A stretch of DNA of 64,000 nucleotides, from positions 10,726,854 to 10,790,853 of the forward strand of contig CP093830.1 of the NCBI GenBank assembly GCA_033063855.1, given 5' to 3'. This document shows, one piece after another, positions 13,201 to 28,200 of this stretch. Below the pieces are notes generated by a model. The model saw only the letters and a list, made by a program, of their open reading frames with translations, did no database searches and was not told where the DNA came from. This DNA comes from Smittia aterrima. Lineage: Eukaryota; Arthropoda; Insecta; Diptera; Chironomidae. Within the stretch, counting starts at the first letter, position 1. Every line of letters starts with the position of its first letter. The position numbers and the translations under genes were made by a program.

Positions 13201-16200
13201 CGATCAACTGCTTTCTCTTCAACTTCATGCTTATCACTGACAGCACTAGCTTGTGATGCTGGTCGAGATTCTTTGGTTTCTTCTACCTTCTTTTCTGAAG
13301 CGACTGAAGCAATCGAATCTTTACGATCAACTGCTTTCTCTTCAACTTCATGCTTATCACTGACAGCACTAGCTTGTGATGCTGGTCGAGATTCTTTGGT
13401 TTCTTCTACTTTCTTTTCTGAAGCGACTGAAGCAATCGAATCTTTACGATCAACTGCTTTCTCTTCAACTTCATGCTTATCACTGACAGCACTAGCTTGT
13501 GATGCTGGTCGAGATTCTTTGGTTTCTTCTACCTTCTTTTCTGAAGCGACTGAAGCAATCGAATCTTTACGATCAACTGCTTTCTCTTCAACTTCATGCT
13601 TATCACTGACAGCACTAGCTTGTGATGCTGGTCGAGATTCTTTGGTTTCTTCTACCTTCTTTTCTGAAGCGACTGAAGCAATCGAATCTTTACGATCAAC
13701 TGCTTTCTCTTCAACTTCATGCTTATCACTGACAGCACTAGCTTGTGATGCTGGTCGAGATTCTTTGGTTTCTTCTACCTTCTTTTCTGAAGCGACTGAA
13801 GCAATCGAATCTTTACGATCAACTGCTTTCTCTTCAACTTCATGCTTATCACTGACAGCACTAGCTTGTGATGCTGGTCGAGATTCTTTGGTTTCTTCTA
13901 CCTTCTTTTCTGAAGCGACTGAAGCAATCGAATCTTTACGATCAACTGCTTTCTCTTCAACTTCATGCTTATCACTGACAGCACTAGCTTGTGATGCTGG
14001 TCGAGATTCTTTGGTTTCTTCTACCTTCTTTTCTGAAGCGACTGAAGCAATCGAATCTTTACGATCAACTGCTTTCTCTTCAACTTCATGCTTATCACTG
14101 ACAGCACTGGCTTGTGATGCTGGTCGAGATTCTTTGGTTTCTTCTACCTTTGCTGAAGCGACTGAAGCAATCGAATCTTTACGATCAACTGCTTTCTCTT
14201 CAACTTCATGCTTATCACTGACAGCACTAGCTTGTGATGCTGGTCGAGATTCTTTGGTTTCTTCTACTTTCTTTTCTGAAGCGACTGAAGCAATCGAATC
14301 TTTACGATCAACTGCTTTCTCTTCAACTTCATGCTTATCACTGACAGCACTAGCTTGTGATGCTGGTCGAGATTCTTTGGTTTCTTCTACTTTCTTTTCT
14401 GAAGCGACTGAAGCAATCGAATCTTTACGATCAACTGCTTTCTCTTCAACTTCATGCTTATCACTGACAGCACTGGCTTGTGATGCTGGTCGAGATTCTT
14501 TGGTTTCTTCTACTTTCTTTTCTGAAGCGACTGAAGCAATCGAATCTTTACGATCAACTGCTTTCTCTTCAACTTCATGCTTATCACTGACAGCACTAGC
14601 TTGTGATGCTGGTCGAGATTCTTTGGTTTCTTCTACCTTCTTTTCTGAAGCGACTGAAGCAATCGAATCTTTACGATCAACTGCTTTCTCTTCAACTTCA
14701 TGCTTATCACTGACAGCACTGGCTTGTGATGCTGGTCGAGATTCTTTGGTTTCTTCCACTTTAATTGCTGAAGCGACTGATGCAATCGAATCTTTACGAT
14801 CAACTGTTTTCACTTCAGCTTCGTGCTTGTCACTGACAGCACTGGCTTGTGATGCTGGGCGAGAATCTTTAGTATCTTCTACTTTCATTGCTGAAGCGAC
14901 TGATGCAATGGACTCTTTACGATCAACTGTTTTCACTTCAGCTTCGTGCTTGTCACTGACAGCACTGGCTTGAGATGCTGGGCGAGAATCTTTAGTATCT
15001 TCTACTTTCATTGCTGAAGCGACTGATGCAATGGACTCTTTACGATCAACTGTTTTCTCTTCAACTTCATGTTTATCACTGACAGCACTGGCTTGAGATG
15101 CTGGACGAGAATCTTTAGTATCTTCTACTTTCATTGCTGAAGCGACTGATGCAATGGACTCTTTACGATCAACTGTTTTCTCTTCTGCTTCGTGCTTGTC
15201 ACTGACAGCACTGGCTTGAGATGCTGGGCGAGAATCTTTAGTATCTTCTACTTTCATTGCTGAAGCGACTGATGCAATGGACTCTTTACGATCAACTGTT
15301 TTCTCTTCTGCTTCGTGCTTGTCACTGACAGCACTGGCTTGAGATGCTGGACGAGAATCTTTAGTATCTTCTACTTTCATTGCTGAAGCGACTGATGCAA
15401 TGGACTCTTTACGATCAACTGTTTTGTCTTCTGCTTCGTGCTTGTCACTGACTGCACTGGCTTGAGATGCTGGACGAGAATCTTTAGTATCTTCTACTTT
15501 CATTGCTGAAGCGACTGATGCAATGGACTCTTTACGATCAACTGCTTTTTCTTCAGCTTCTTGCTTGTCACTGACTGCACTGGCTTGAGATGCTGGACGA
15601 GAATCTTTAGTATCTTCTACTTTCATTGCTGAAGCGACTGATGCAATGGACTCTTTACGATCAATTGCTTTCTCTTCAACTTCGTGTTTATCACTGACAG
15701 CACTGGCTTGAGATGCTGGGCGAGAATCTTTAGTATCTTCTACTTTCATTGCTGAAGCGACTGATGCAATGGACTCTTTACGATCAATTGCTTTTTCTTC
15801 AACTTCGTGTTTATCACTGACAGCACTGGCTTGAGATGCTGGACGAGAATCTTTAGTATTTTCCACTTTCATTACTGAAGCGACTGATGCAATGGACTCT
15901 TCACGATCAACTGTTTTCTCTTCAACTTCATGCTTATCACTGACAGCACTGGCTTGAGATGCTGGGCGAGAATCTTTAGTATCTTCTACTTTCATTGCTG
16001 AAGCGACTGATGCAATGGACTCTTTACGATCAATTGCTTTTTCTTCAACTTCGTGTTTATCACTGACAGCACTGGCTTGAGATGCTGGGCGAGAATCTTT
16101 AGTATCTTCCTCTTTCATTGCTGAAGCGACTGATGCAATGGACTCTTTACGATCAACTGTTTTCTCTTCAACTTCATGCTTATCACTGACAGCACTGGCT

Positions 16201-19200
16201 TGAGATGCTGGGCGAGAATCTTTAGTATCTTCTACTTTCATTGCTGAAGCGACTGATGCAATGGACTCTTTACGATCAACTGTTTTCTCTTCAACTTCAT
16301 GTTTATCACTGACAGCACTGGCTTGAGATGCTGGGCGAGAATCTTTAGTATCTTCCACTTTCATTGCTGAAGCGACTGATGCAATGGACTCTTCACGATC
16401 AACTGTTTTCTCTTCAACTTCATGTTTATCACTGACAGCACTGGCTTGAGATGCTGGGCGAGAATCTTTAGTATCTTCTACTTTCATTGCTGAAGCGACT
16501 GATGCAATGGACTCTTTACGATCAACTGTTTTCTCTTCAACTTCATGTTTATCACTGACAGCACTGGCTTGAGATGCTGGGCGAGAATCTTTAGTATCTT
16601 CTACTTTCATTGCTGAAGCGACTGATGCAATGGACTCTTTACGATCAACTGTTTTCTCTTCAACTTCATGCTTATCACTGACAGCACTGGCTTGAGATGC
16701 TGGGCGAGAATCTTTAGTATCTTCTACTTTCATTGCTGAAGCGACTGATGCAATGGACTCTTTACGATCAACTGTTTTCTCTTCATCTTCGTGCTTGTCA
16801 CTGACAGCACTGGCTTGAGATGCTGGGCGAGAATCTTTAGTATCTTCCACTTTCATTGCTGAAGCGACTGATGCAATGGACTCTTTACGATCAACTGTTT
16901 TCTCTTCAACTTCATGCTTATCACTGACAGCACTGGCTTGAGATGCTGGGCGAGAATCTTTAGTATCTTCTACTTTCATTGCTGAAGCGACTGATGCAAT
17001 GGACTCTTTACGATCAATTGCTTTTTCTTCAACTTCGTGTTTATCACTGACAGCACTGGCTTGAGATGCTGGGCGAGAATCTTTAGTATCTTCCTCTTTC
17101 ATTGCTGAAGCGACTGATGCAATGGACTCTTTACGATCAACTGTTTTCTCTTCTGCTTCGTGCTTGTCACTGATAGCGCTGGCTTGAGATGCTGGGCGAG
17201 AATCTTTAGTATCTTCCACTTTCATTGCTGAAGCGACTGAGGCAATGGACTCTTTGCGATCAATTGTTTTCTCTTCTGCTTCGTGCTTGTCACTGACTGC
17301 ACTGGCTTGAGATGCTGGGCGAGAATCTTTAGTATCTTCTACTTTCATTGCTGAAGCGACTGATGCAATGGACTCTTTACGATCAACTGTTTTCTCTTCT
17401 GCTTCGTGCTTGTCACTGACTGCACTGGCTTGAGATGCTGGGCGAGAATCTTTAGTATCTTCTACTTTCATTGCTGAAGCGACTGATGCAATGGACTCTT
17501 TACGATCAACTGTTTTGTCTTCTGCTTCGTGCTTGTCACTGACTGCACTGGCTTGAGATGCTGGACGAGAATCTTTAGTATCTTCTACTTTCATTGCTGA
17601 AGCGACTGATGCAATGGACTCTTTACGATCAACTGTTTTGTCTTCTGCTTCGTGCTTGTCACTGACTGCACTGGCTTGAGATGCTGGGCGAGAATCTTTA
17701 GTATCTTCTACTTTCATTGCTGAAGTGACTGATGCAATGGACTCTTTACGATCAACTGTTTTCTCTTCTGCTTCGTGCTTGTCACTGACTGCACTGGCTT
17801 GAGATGCTGGACGAGAATCATTAGTATCTTCCACTTTCATTGCTGAAGCGACTGATGCAATGGACTCTTTACGATCAACTGTCTTGTCTTCTGCTTCGTG
17901 CTTGTCACTGACTGCACTGGCTTGAGATGCTGGGCGAGAATCTTTTGTTTCTGTACTTTTCATCTCGTCAATAATTGTTTCCACTTCATTTGTGTCAGAT
18001 TCCTTGCGATGGGTTTTTATATCTTCGGATGATAGTTTTCGTGCTTCTTGATCGAGAATTTCATCATGATCCAAGTCAAGAATGTTTGATGTTATTGACT
18101 GACTTCTTGATTGCGCCTTCTCAATAACAATTGAACTTTCATCTTTCGTATAATCTTTTTCACTGAACATGCTGATAGCCGATTCTCTTCTTAGTTCAAC
18201 CAGCTCGGCTTCCTCTTTTGCAAACCTCGATGCAATGTTTTCTGGGGACTTCTGAATGTAGGATTCATTTTTCTCTGGAACTTCATTCTTCTCCTTTTCT
18301 TCAACTGAGAATGTAGATGTCTTAAGTTCAGGCGATGATTTGCCGGACGATGGTGGAGTTTTCAAATCCTTAGTAAGTTTTTCACCTTCATCTGATAAAG
18401 CTGACTCGAATGGTTTCTTTTCTGGTGTTGTTGCAAAATTTATGCTTCCAGGTGGGCAAATTTCTGTTTCAATGCCACCATCTTCACTGCTTGCAGTAAC
18501 AAGCATTCTCTGTACAGTTGGAGCGGCTTCCAATTCATCATTTTCATCATCAATTAAAGGTTTTGCCGATAAACGTCGCTCAAGCTCTTTTTCGTCAAAA
18601 TCTGGGATAATTTCAACAAGATCTTTATCGGTTTTCAAAACTTCAGCGACTTTCGTAACAATTTTCATTACATCTTCGGGAGTGCGAGCACGGGGCTGAA
18701 GCTTAGGCGAAGCGGTCAATTTCTCAATGTTGTCTTGTTTAGGTGGAGGCGAGGCTCCATGTTCATCTTCTTCTTTAATGTCATTGAGGCTTGTTTCGTC
18801 AATCGGAATGAATTTGATTTCCTCGATTTTGTATGAAGGTTTCTGATCCTTTTTGCCGTCATCGAAAGATTTATCGTCAATTTGCGGTGAGTCAACGGTA
18901 GTAATATGAGTTTCTCTGATGTCACTTGAGAAAGCAGCAGAGATTTCAAGGTCGTGAGCTTTTCCTTCTTCGTCAAGAGCTTTTTCGGTTATTTCGAGTT
19001 TTAAAGCTTCGGGTGACATGGGTTTAACGTCCGATAATTTCTTTTCATCAGATTTCGCTTCTTCTAAATTGTCATCGTCGTCGTCTTTTTTGTCGTCATC
19101 GCCTTGATTCTCATCGGGCTTCACGTCTTGCTTTTCTTCGACCTTTTCTACTCGCTTGCCACTATACTCAACGTAACCTTGATAATCAACAACTTCGTGC

Positions 19201-22200
19201 ATCGGCAAGTCGGCAACTTCATCGGGAGTTTTTACAATGTCTCTGAGATGAGAGCTTTGGCCGGGGAAACCAGACTTTTCATTATTTTGCAAAGGCTCAA
19301 ACACCACCGGAAGCTTCGTTACAACAATATCACTTTCCTTCGTTTCTTCTTTGTTATATTTTTCTTCAACAACATCTTCTTCAATTTCTTCGAGTGGAGG
19401 ACCTTCTTTAACTTCGTCCTCTGGCATTGTGGGAGCAGTTGTGGCTCCAGAAGTGGCGGAGAATCGCTCTTCTGGCTGACTCTCAATCATGATCGGATCA
19501 TTTTCCATTCCACCTTCTTTTTGTTCGTCCTTCTGTTCATCATCTTTAGTGTCTGTCGTTTTCTTCGTGCTGCTTAATTTATCATCGGGACTTGGTGCTG
19601 AAAACTCATCAGTTTTCTGAAGGCATTCAACACTAGTTTCCATTTTATTTTTAGCAATTTCTGTTGCCGACATCAAAATGTCTTGAACTTCAGTTTTAAT
19701 TTCTTCTTTGATTAAATCCTTAGATTCTTCTTCGTCAGTTTTGTGCTTGTCACCCTCTTTCTCGTCAATCTCTTTTTCATTCTCGTCAGCTTGTTCTCCT
19801 TCAACAGCTTCTCCAATCGGTTCCTTTTCTTTAGAATCGTCTTTAAGTTTCTTCTCAGAGTCATCTGAGTCTCGTTGAATTTTCTGAGCATCGTCTTCAT
19901 GTTCATTGATTGAATCTTCTGTGTATGGCTCTTCCTTCTCGATAATTAAATATTCCTCTTCTTCCTCGACTTCAGCTGTGCCTTCATGCAACTCACGATG
20001 TTCCATTATGATGCCGTGAGTTTGTTGTTTAGCTTGTGCCTTTTGGAAAACAGCTTCAATTTCTCGAACGGCTTCTTGTTCTTCCTTCAATTCATTGAGC
20101 TCCTTTTGCTTTTTGGGGTCGCCGCCGCCAGAAACGATTTTCTTTGGAACATCTTCAGCGCTTGGCGTCGAAACTAAACTCGAGTCAGTTGTTCCATTCT
20201 TATCCAATTTTACAGACTTCTTAGCAGCTGCGTCTTTACGCGATGTCTTCATTGGACTGCCAGCTTTACGAATAGTACGCTTTGCAACAGATTTCTTCTC
20301 AATAGTCTTGACTTCTTTCTTGGTTTCTTCCACCTTTGCAGCGCGAACAGTTGTTGAAGCTTGTGGCTTTTGGCGAGCTTCAAGAACTTTTCGATTATTA
20401 GCATCTTTTGTGCTTTTAGCTGGAGTGCTCTTTGGACTTGCTTTAACGACACGCGGAGCGACTTTAGCTTTTATTGGCTGTTCCTTCTCTTTGGGAGAAA
20501 TATCTTTAACAGCAACGGCTGATCCATTTGGCAATTTTCCGTTCTCTGCAGATTTCTTCGGTGTCGTTGGCGAAGATGTTTGTTCTTTATCGTCTTTCTT
20601 TGTTTTCTTATCCATCGATTTCGGTGGCTTTGAATCGATGCGTGATTTGACTTGAGTCTTGGACTCTGTCTTAGGTTTGTTAATCTTAGCGCGTGGCTTT
20701 GTTTCAACAGCTTCATCTTTCTTCACAGTCGTCTTTTCGTCTTTGTCTTGTGATGGAACCTCAGGTTCATCACCAGACTTGACATCAGTCTCATCCTTAT
20801 CACTTTTCTCAGTTACAGCCTTTTCAGTTTCAACTTTTTTAGCTTCCACTTTTTTCTCTTCAGATTTTTTAGTGACGACTCTCTTGGTCACCGACTTAAC
20901 AACAGTTTTCTCAATTTTCGCTTCGGTGGCGCAAACATTGTTTTGCTCCTCAATGAGACGATTATCGGGCTGAGAATTTTTATCATCCGACTCTGCTTTC
21001 TTTTCCATCTCAGCTTTTCTCTCGCTGATCTTGTTTTCTTTTACTGGCTTCACCGGAGCGTCGATAACTTTTTCAGCCTTCAAGGCTTTCTTCGACAAAA
21101 TTGAAGTTGAGAGACTTGGAGTAACAGTCTTAACTGTGCAAATTGGATGCTTCAAGAACTCTAGAGACTTTACTTTCTCGAGTCCCTCGAAGATTTTTGA
21201 GTCAGGAGTACTGCCAGGAAAGAGAATTCTCGTAATATTATCTTCTGGATTTGCTGGCTGCCAAACAAGCAGAGCGCAAATTGAGACAACATTTTGAATT
21301 GGGAAGCTAAACTCTTTTGAATCCTTCGAAGCGAAAAGCTTTTGATCATTAGCGTGCCACTTCTGAAGAAACTCTTTAACTTCTTTTGATTCCTTCGATG
21401 GACTTATGATGTACATGTCGAGTGTGCCATGACCAACTTTGTGATAAAGATTGATTGGTTCATTGTCACGATAACAAGTTTGCGGCTTCAAATTAATTGT
21501 CTTCAAATTCGACACAAGACGGCTTCCTTCATCAATCAAATCTACCTCCAAAGGATTGCGATCTTTATCACCGTCTGGACTCATAATAGCGCGACGCTCT
21601 GGAATATTAGCGAAGAAGTGACCGATTTGTGGATAAACTGGGTTGGAGCTCTTTCTTTCGATAACAGCGCTCATGCCGCAGATGTTGCTGTTATTCAAGC
21701 GAGTCATTAAAACAGCATCTAATCGATCTAGATGACGAACAAAGTCCCAAAAGCAAGCCTTTTTCGGAAAACCGCCATCAACTGAAACGACATGACATGA
21801 ACTTTACGTTAGCCCTTTTTCCCAGAAGAAGAAAATCTCACGGCAAAACTCACCTAACATGTTGAAGCCGTTAATTCCAAAGAGTGCAGAGTCACCTTGC
21901 CCGCCGGGGAAGACATAAAGCGTGGGATGACTAAAGCGAATGTTGCCTACGACTTCAGAGCTTTCAAGCAAACTATTAAGATCTCCAGGAACTACCATGG
22001 AAGATAAATAATCTAGAAAGAAGTCGAACGTTAGTAAAGCAGAAGGAAAAAGTTTTATTTTTAGACAGCCCTCTTGCTGCTTGCGAAGGCCCCAAGGTAA
22101 TCAAATTCAACTCACCAGCGAAAGCATTCAATATCTCGTTGCCCGAGTCGAGCACGTCGACAGGATTTATACGAATTTTGCAGAGTTTAGTAAAGTTCTT

Positions 22201-25200
22201 ATCCGGCAATGATGACCAGTGTCCCAATTGAGCGCAATGAATGTCAATGGAGATGGTATCAGGATAAGCGCGTAACACACGCTGCACCTCGTTCTCTAGA
22301 AAAGCGTCGCAAAAGTCCAACACAGAGAAAGTTCCGTCCTACACGTCGTCAAGAAAAAAATAGTGTCAAATCGCTTTCCTGTCACCGTCGCAATTAATTA
22401 ACTTCGCCCTCACCTGTAATATCCACGAGCCGTTGCCAGTGAACGTGTAGCCAGCGTGTATAATGTGTCGGTGTCGAGTGAAGCTGCTCAGCAAATTGCG
22501 CATACATTGAATGAATGTATTCGTTTGCGGATGAATGAGAATTTCCGTAACTAAATTCTCGCTCGCATACTGAATGAGACGCTCGCCTATGATCAGAATG
22601 TAAGAGAAGAATATAATGAAATTACATAACTGCCTTCCGATAGCAAGTAGCATCTTGAATTCGAATGAATAAAAGATGCCACTTGATTAAATAATATCCC
22701 GCAACGGTTATGGAAAAGTTTTCGAAGAGTAAATTATTCACAGCACCAAACTTTTTCGCTTTCAGCTGATCGCAAGTGCTTTCATGAGCAGCCACTTAAT
22801 TAAGTATCACCGAAAACCAATGATTGCTTTTGCCCTCTCGTCATAATCCTCATCCACTTCGCCGTGAAGTTCTTTTCACCTTCACAAGTGACTCAAGACG
22901 GATAACATTGCTGAAGGTCATGTCGCTATGGAACAGAGCGAGCAAGAATACTTTCGTTATCGTCTTGAGTCAAAGGACATGAAGATTTTCTTATTTTTCT
23001 CGTGCGAGCGTAAAAGCTTTTGTGCCAGTCATTAATTATGTACCAAAGCTTATCTTAGCGAGTTTTGTGAATGTTTAAAAGCCTCCGAGTCATAAACTTC
23101 AAAAGGTGTAAGATGGAAACAAAACTTTCTCCGTAAATTTCTCCGTTGAAGGTTCGACCTTGGAAGAAAGCTCAGAGCTATCAAATGCTCAATCAATTTT
23201 CATCATTCAATAATGTTTTTGGGTTGAGGTTCGAGGAGTCGTCAAATTTGATTGTCGTAAAGAAAATATTTCCTTAACCTTTCTTCCTCCTCAAACTCTA
23301 ATCATGGAACTGACGATGAATGTTTGCCATTTATTTTAAACTGCGAACTTTTCTCCGATAAGTTAAATTCATTTGATTAAGAATTGAGCCATCAATATTT
23401 AAGTGCGCAACATGTGAGGCTTCTCTTGTTTTGAGTAAAACGCGTGCAGAAAGCGAAGACTCGGCAATTTGTTTTCATCGCAGGCGTTGCTTTCATCTCA
23501 TAAAATATTTAATGTTTTTGAATGTTAAGTTATTCCAAAGGAGAAGGCAAAGTCGCTTGGGGTTTGTTTGTTCCAACAAAAAAAAAAGGAATTCCGACTC
23601 ATTTTTCTTCGTTCATAAAATTGATGATAATTCAGCTTGATCTTAATTTAGGTCGAAGAGTCAAGGAAAGGAAATTCGTTGCGAGTACATTAGGGCACGA
23701 CGTTCATGTCTCAAGTTTCTAGTTTAGTTTCGCGAGTGGAAAGTTTCGACTTCTTTTTCGGCGAAAAGGAAAAGGTTTATGAGCAAAGGAAGCTCATCGC
23801 TTATGTCTGAGCTACGACAACGACGCTTTTATTACTGTAGGCCGTCGAATAAACTTTTTATTTATAGAGCACGAGTTGAAAGCTCTCTCGTCACAGCATT
23901 ATCGATTATGCTATCGATGGTGTGAGTCGTTCTGTCTCTTATTGATAAGCAAACAATAAAAGGAAGAACTGAAAATTGAATTAAACACAATCCTGATAGG
24001 ATTCCACAATGGAACGAAGGCCAATGGGCGCCTTATTCTTTTTGAGGTGTTTTTATTGTCGAGAACGATCCATTTAACGTTGTAAATCGAAAATTTTCCG
24101 CCTCCTAATTTTCTTAACGATTTGCGAGATGGCGGTGAATGGAGTGGAAAATCTGGCTTTCTATGAATAGACTTTCGTAATCGATTTGCCATTATCAATT
24201 GTACACGGGAGATTAATTTAAGTTTTTTCTTTTTTTTCGTTTCCGTTGGTTTTTCTGGGCGTGCGGCCACCATTTGAAAAGTTATACGGAACTCGAGTTT
24301 CGAGTCCTGATTGTTCATGATGTTTATCTAGTCGTCCCGTGGTGAACATTAAACAAACCTTTTTGTGGACTTTCCTGCTCGTGTAATTCTTCTTGTTGCA
24401 ACATAGATTTTTTTTTTCGTGGAACTTTAACTCGTCGTAATTAATTAGTCAACTTACCATTCTTTCCTTCCTCGCCCTCCAAAGCCTGCGCGGTGATTGT
24501 ATTCAATTCCTCCTCCAAATTGACATGACAGTTGACGGAGCTCCATGACAGGAGACCTGCAAGTAGTTAAGAGAAAAATAAGCTTGAGTGATGGTCCAAC
24601 AATTAACTTTGTCTCGCTGCTTAATTAGCATTCACCATGCTGATAGTGAAATGAATTTCGCTGTCGGCGTTGTGATAAAACGAACACTGTGAAGTTTAAT
24701 TGGGTTAACGTGTAATCGAGCAATACATTTCCAAATTCACAAGCTCTACGGCTTGTTCGAGCTATAAAAAAACATCACGAAGAGCTTTGAATTCCGACAC
24801 GAATGTAACTTTTAAGCTCCGACTCTCGAGAGGCCCACGCGAAGCTCAGTTTTAAAAATAGTTCCGAGCCTTGTTCTGTAATGGAAAATACCGTGCATAA
24901 TTCAGTTACTTCTCACGCTAACGACAGCAGCTTTTTTGTTCATGACTCTGGACTCATAACTTCGTCTGCTTTTGGAGGTGGAACGATCTATTGATTTTTA
25001 AATTAGGAAAACCATTTCATTCAATTAAAGAATTTTCCTGTCGCAGAGGAACAACTTCAATGACGTCACGGAGAGGATAAGTATTTGTAAGAAAAAAAAT
25101 TCTTTCAACTTGATTTGGGTTGCTGAGTAATTCAAGACAGCGGCTGAACTGCCTTTGATTTATTATAAAACGATTTCATTTGCTTGTTAAACTAATGATA

Positions 25201-28200
25201 CGACAAGGAAACTTTTGGGATGAATAATATTAAATTCATGATTAGATTACCGAAAATTCTCAAGGCACTGCTCTCTTGGCTTTAATTACAGTTTTATGGA
25301 AGGTTTCATTAACTTTTAATCAACTCGAATAAAACAAATTGTGCCGCAACTCTCGGATACTCCCACTCGATTAATCAAATTTGAATTTATCTCTTAAAGC
25401 AGAAAAAGCGATGAGGCAAATGCTTGATTACTAAAAAATCGTATAATTGATCGATCCGCTGAGTCTTTAGCTCATTTTTCATATGACGCAAGTGTGTGGG
25501 TGTGTGTCACTCTTGTTTGTCATAAAATTCTTCCGCCTAAAGCGATTCACACATAAATTTTTGATTTACATGCCAAACGGTAATCACGTTTTCTAAATCT
25601 TGATTGAGGATCGTGCTCGACTTGAGCGAATGTGGATGACAATCGGTTTCTGCTTTATGCAGGTTTCAAAATTTAATGAGAATTTTAATAAAGAATATGA
25701 AGAAACAATGATGAACGGGACTCATGCCATAACAAATTTAGCATAAGACAATGGTCAGCAAATATGAGTTTCCAGTTCTCATTAAAATTCGCTTACGCAA
25801 GCTTCTCTTTTCTGATTCAGCAAAAATTCAGTTTTGTCTTTGTCGATTAAAACATTTTAGAAGAGAGTTTGAGCCCTAACGCGGCCTTGAGCATGCCTAA
25901 ACGTAAATTAAATGAAAAGACGTGTGGAGGGAAATCGGAAATGACACAGAACAGCAATTGGAGCTTCTCATGAACTTATCGATTACAACTCGTTTCTCTC
26001 AACCCTGACTCGTCGTTCGATAGCAAACATACTCGATTCCATTTAAATAATATCGCCACACACACCCTCGAAGAGCTTTTTCAAACTTCCGGAATATTCT
26101 TCCTTTCCCAAATTGATAAATTCGAATCGATTCTAGAGCCTCCGCAATGGAAATCAATTAAGCAAATTGTGTTTATTCAATCGAGAATCGCTTAATTATA
26201 AAGCTCTCTCGAAACGTTCTGCATCAGCTTGAGTATGACATTAACCAATGTGAATTTCTTCTTAGCCTCTCGAGGGAAAAGAAATAAGTGTACGACGAAC
26301 TAGTTTTCATTCTTCTGACGTCAACGCCACAATAAATCAACAATTTCGATCCATCGATTATTTAGCGGCTAAACCGCATTTCATGTTGAATGTTCAGCAA
26401 TAATTGATGCAGTGAAAATCGCATTTCCGTAATTATTTTACTGCCAACATTAAAAGGAATGATTGCCGTTTAAGTTAAGGTAATCATCGAATTTTCACTT
26501 AGAAACTTTAAAGGCTCGAGGTGAATCTAAACCAGATTAATTGGCTGTTAACTCTGAACGCTTATTTTATCATCAAGATCATCGTATAAACTTTGCTCTC
26601 CTCCTTTCTTTAATGAAACGGATACACCGCAATCAGCAACGCTAATTTAAACCAACCGACGACTTAGTGCAGAGCCCGCAAAATCGCTAAGGATTGAATT
26701 AGTTTAATGACATAGTTCTTCAAGCGCAAGCAACATTATTATGTTTAACGACAGTTTAATTGGATTCAAGAGAGCTTGCATGTAAAACTTTGCTTTTTGC
26801 AATCAAAAGCTCAGAGTACTTGTTTGAAAAACAAATGTAGTTATGATTTCTGCGCTGCAATGATCTCAGCTTTGCCTCCCTTTCAACCGGAAATTCCTTA
26901 AGCTGAAACTAGAAGCCGTGAAGCTTACTCTGATTTAATGTTTTTGTAGGTGAAAAGCTTTGATTTCAAAGTATAAATTGAGAGCCTGAAACCGCTTTGA
27001 TTGCAATTCCCGGAGTTGATTATTTCAATGATTTTAATTTATTACAAGAGTTTTTTTTGTCGGGTTTGGAGAGTTTCCTGCAACAAGGAAAACTTCTAAG
27101 TTACGTCAGAAAAACCATTTCTCAAATTTTGGCAAAAACTTTTTAAATTAAAAATAATTTAAAATGAAAATTCTTCAATTAAAAACTTTCTTTCTTGCCA
27201 GGAGCTTTCCCACATCAATTGAGAACAAACCCATCGGAAAGAATTGCACTCGACGCCACACGAACCGAAAATTAATGCCGAAATTGCATGTAATTTTAGT
27301 TCAATGCACAACATTCGTTTTCGAGGCTGGAAACGTTGTTCTGCCGCATCGTAATCCGATCGAGTTAAAAATAGCTCAAAGCCAATGCTGTTGTATCGTT
27401 GTAGGAGGTGTCGAAGTAAGCGACTATATTTGGCTTTGTCAAGTCGATGCCTTAAACAAACGAGAACCTTTTCACACCGAAAGAAAGAAAATCCGACAGA
27501 AAAACCTTGAAATTTATTTTCGTCGACGACCGTAACGAAATTTAATTCAGCATCAAAGTCTGTGCTCCAATGACTTTGAAACTTAAGCAGCCTCGGAATT
27601 TAGCTTTTCACTTTTGGTCGAAGATAATTTCTTAATCATTGTGCGAACACAAATTGTCGGTTTTCGTGTTTTTCGCACGTCGTTGGTTCTCCCACTCATC
27701 ACGTTTCATGTCGAAGCACAGTTTGTGGCTACGAACTAAAAAAAATGTCTCGCTCAACCCAATTAATGCCAATTTAATCCTTTTTTCATCACATTCTCAT
27801 ACAATGTAAGGGGGAATCGCTGCGTAGCCTTAAATGAGCTATAAAAGCCATCGCACGCAAAGTGCTTTGTTGAATTAATGAAGAAAATTGTAAACAATTC
27901 GCGACAAATCAAGTTGATTGATGAATTAGGTTTACGCTTCAACCAGAATTTGTATTCAAAGCTTAGAATTTCCGCCGCACCTTGAAGAACATCTGAGACG
28001 CGATTTTCTTCGTGAAATGTTAATCAACGTCTCAGAAGCAGAAAACGAAAAGGTTAAATAAATGTCAACTGAGCGGGTCGAGAGGAAAACTTTCCTCGAC
28101 AATTTTATTTCTCTCAAGGAAATGAGTTTTCTGTTTCACCGCCGCGAAGGTTACAAATCCTTTTAGTCAATGATCCGAGTTATCATCAACCGCACAAAAC

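Larger units (their letters stand above)
9920..17955 (-). repeat. futsch: 123-bp tandem coding repeat array of futsch (about 65 units)
   Basis: Head-to-tail units of 123 bp, each encoding 41 residues with the core SRPASQASAVSDKHE followed by DRK(D/E)SIASVAS. They run in frame through the large futsch exon. The unit is rich in serine next to arginine or acidic residues, which fits a multiply phosphorylated, disordered projection domain as in MAP1B and neurofilament tails. Two sub-families occupy adjacent blocks. One unit (about 14150) lacks 3 bp, leaving the frame intact. Flanking degenerate units at about 9.9 kb and 17.9 kb mark the edges. Confidence 0.97.

Noticed and set aside
9975..14973. 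Two very long plus-strand open frames (861 and 819 codons) opposite the futsch repeats
   Set aside because: They are the antisense frame of the same 123-bp unit, which happens to be stop-free. They break at the same inserted base and have no independent start, splice or domain evidence.
9920..17955. Tandem array considered as satellite DNA or a CRISPR-like repeat
   Set aside because: Units are contiguous without spacers, stay in the futsch reading frame and encode a conserved serine-rich peptide, so the array is coding.
27164..27535. 123-codon plus-strand open frame inside futsch intron 1
   Set aside because: No recognisable domain, no signal peptide, composition similar to the surrounding intron, no splice partner.
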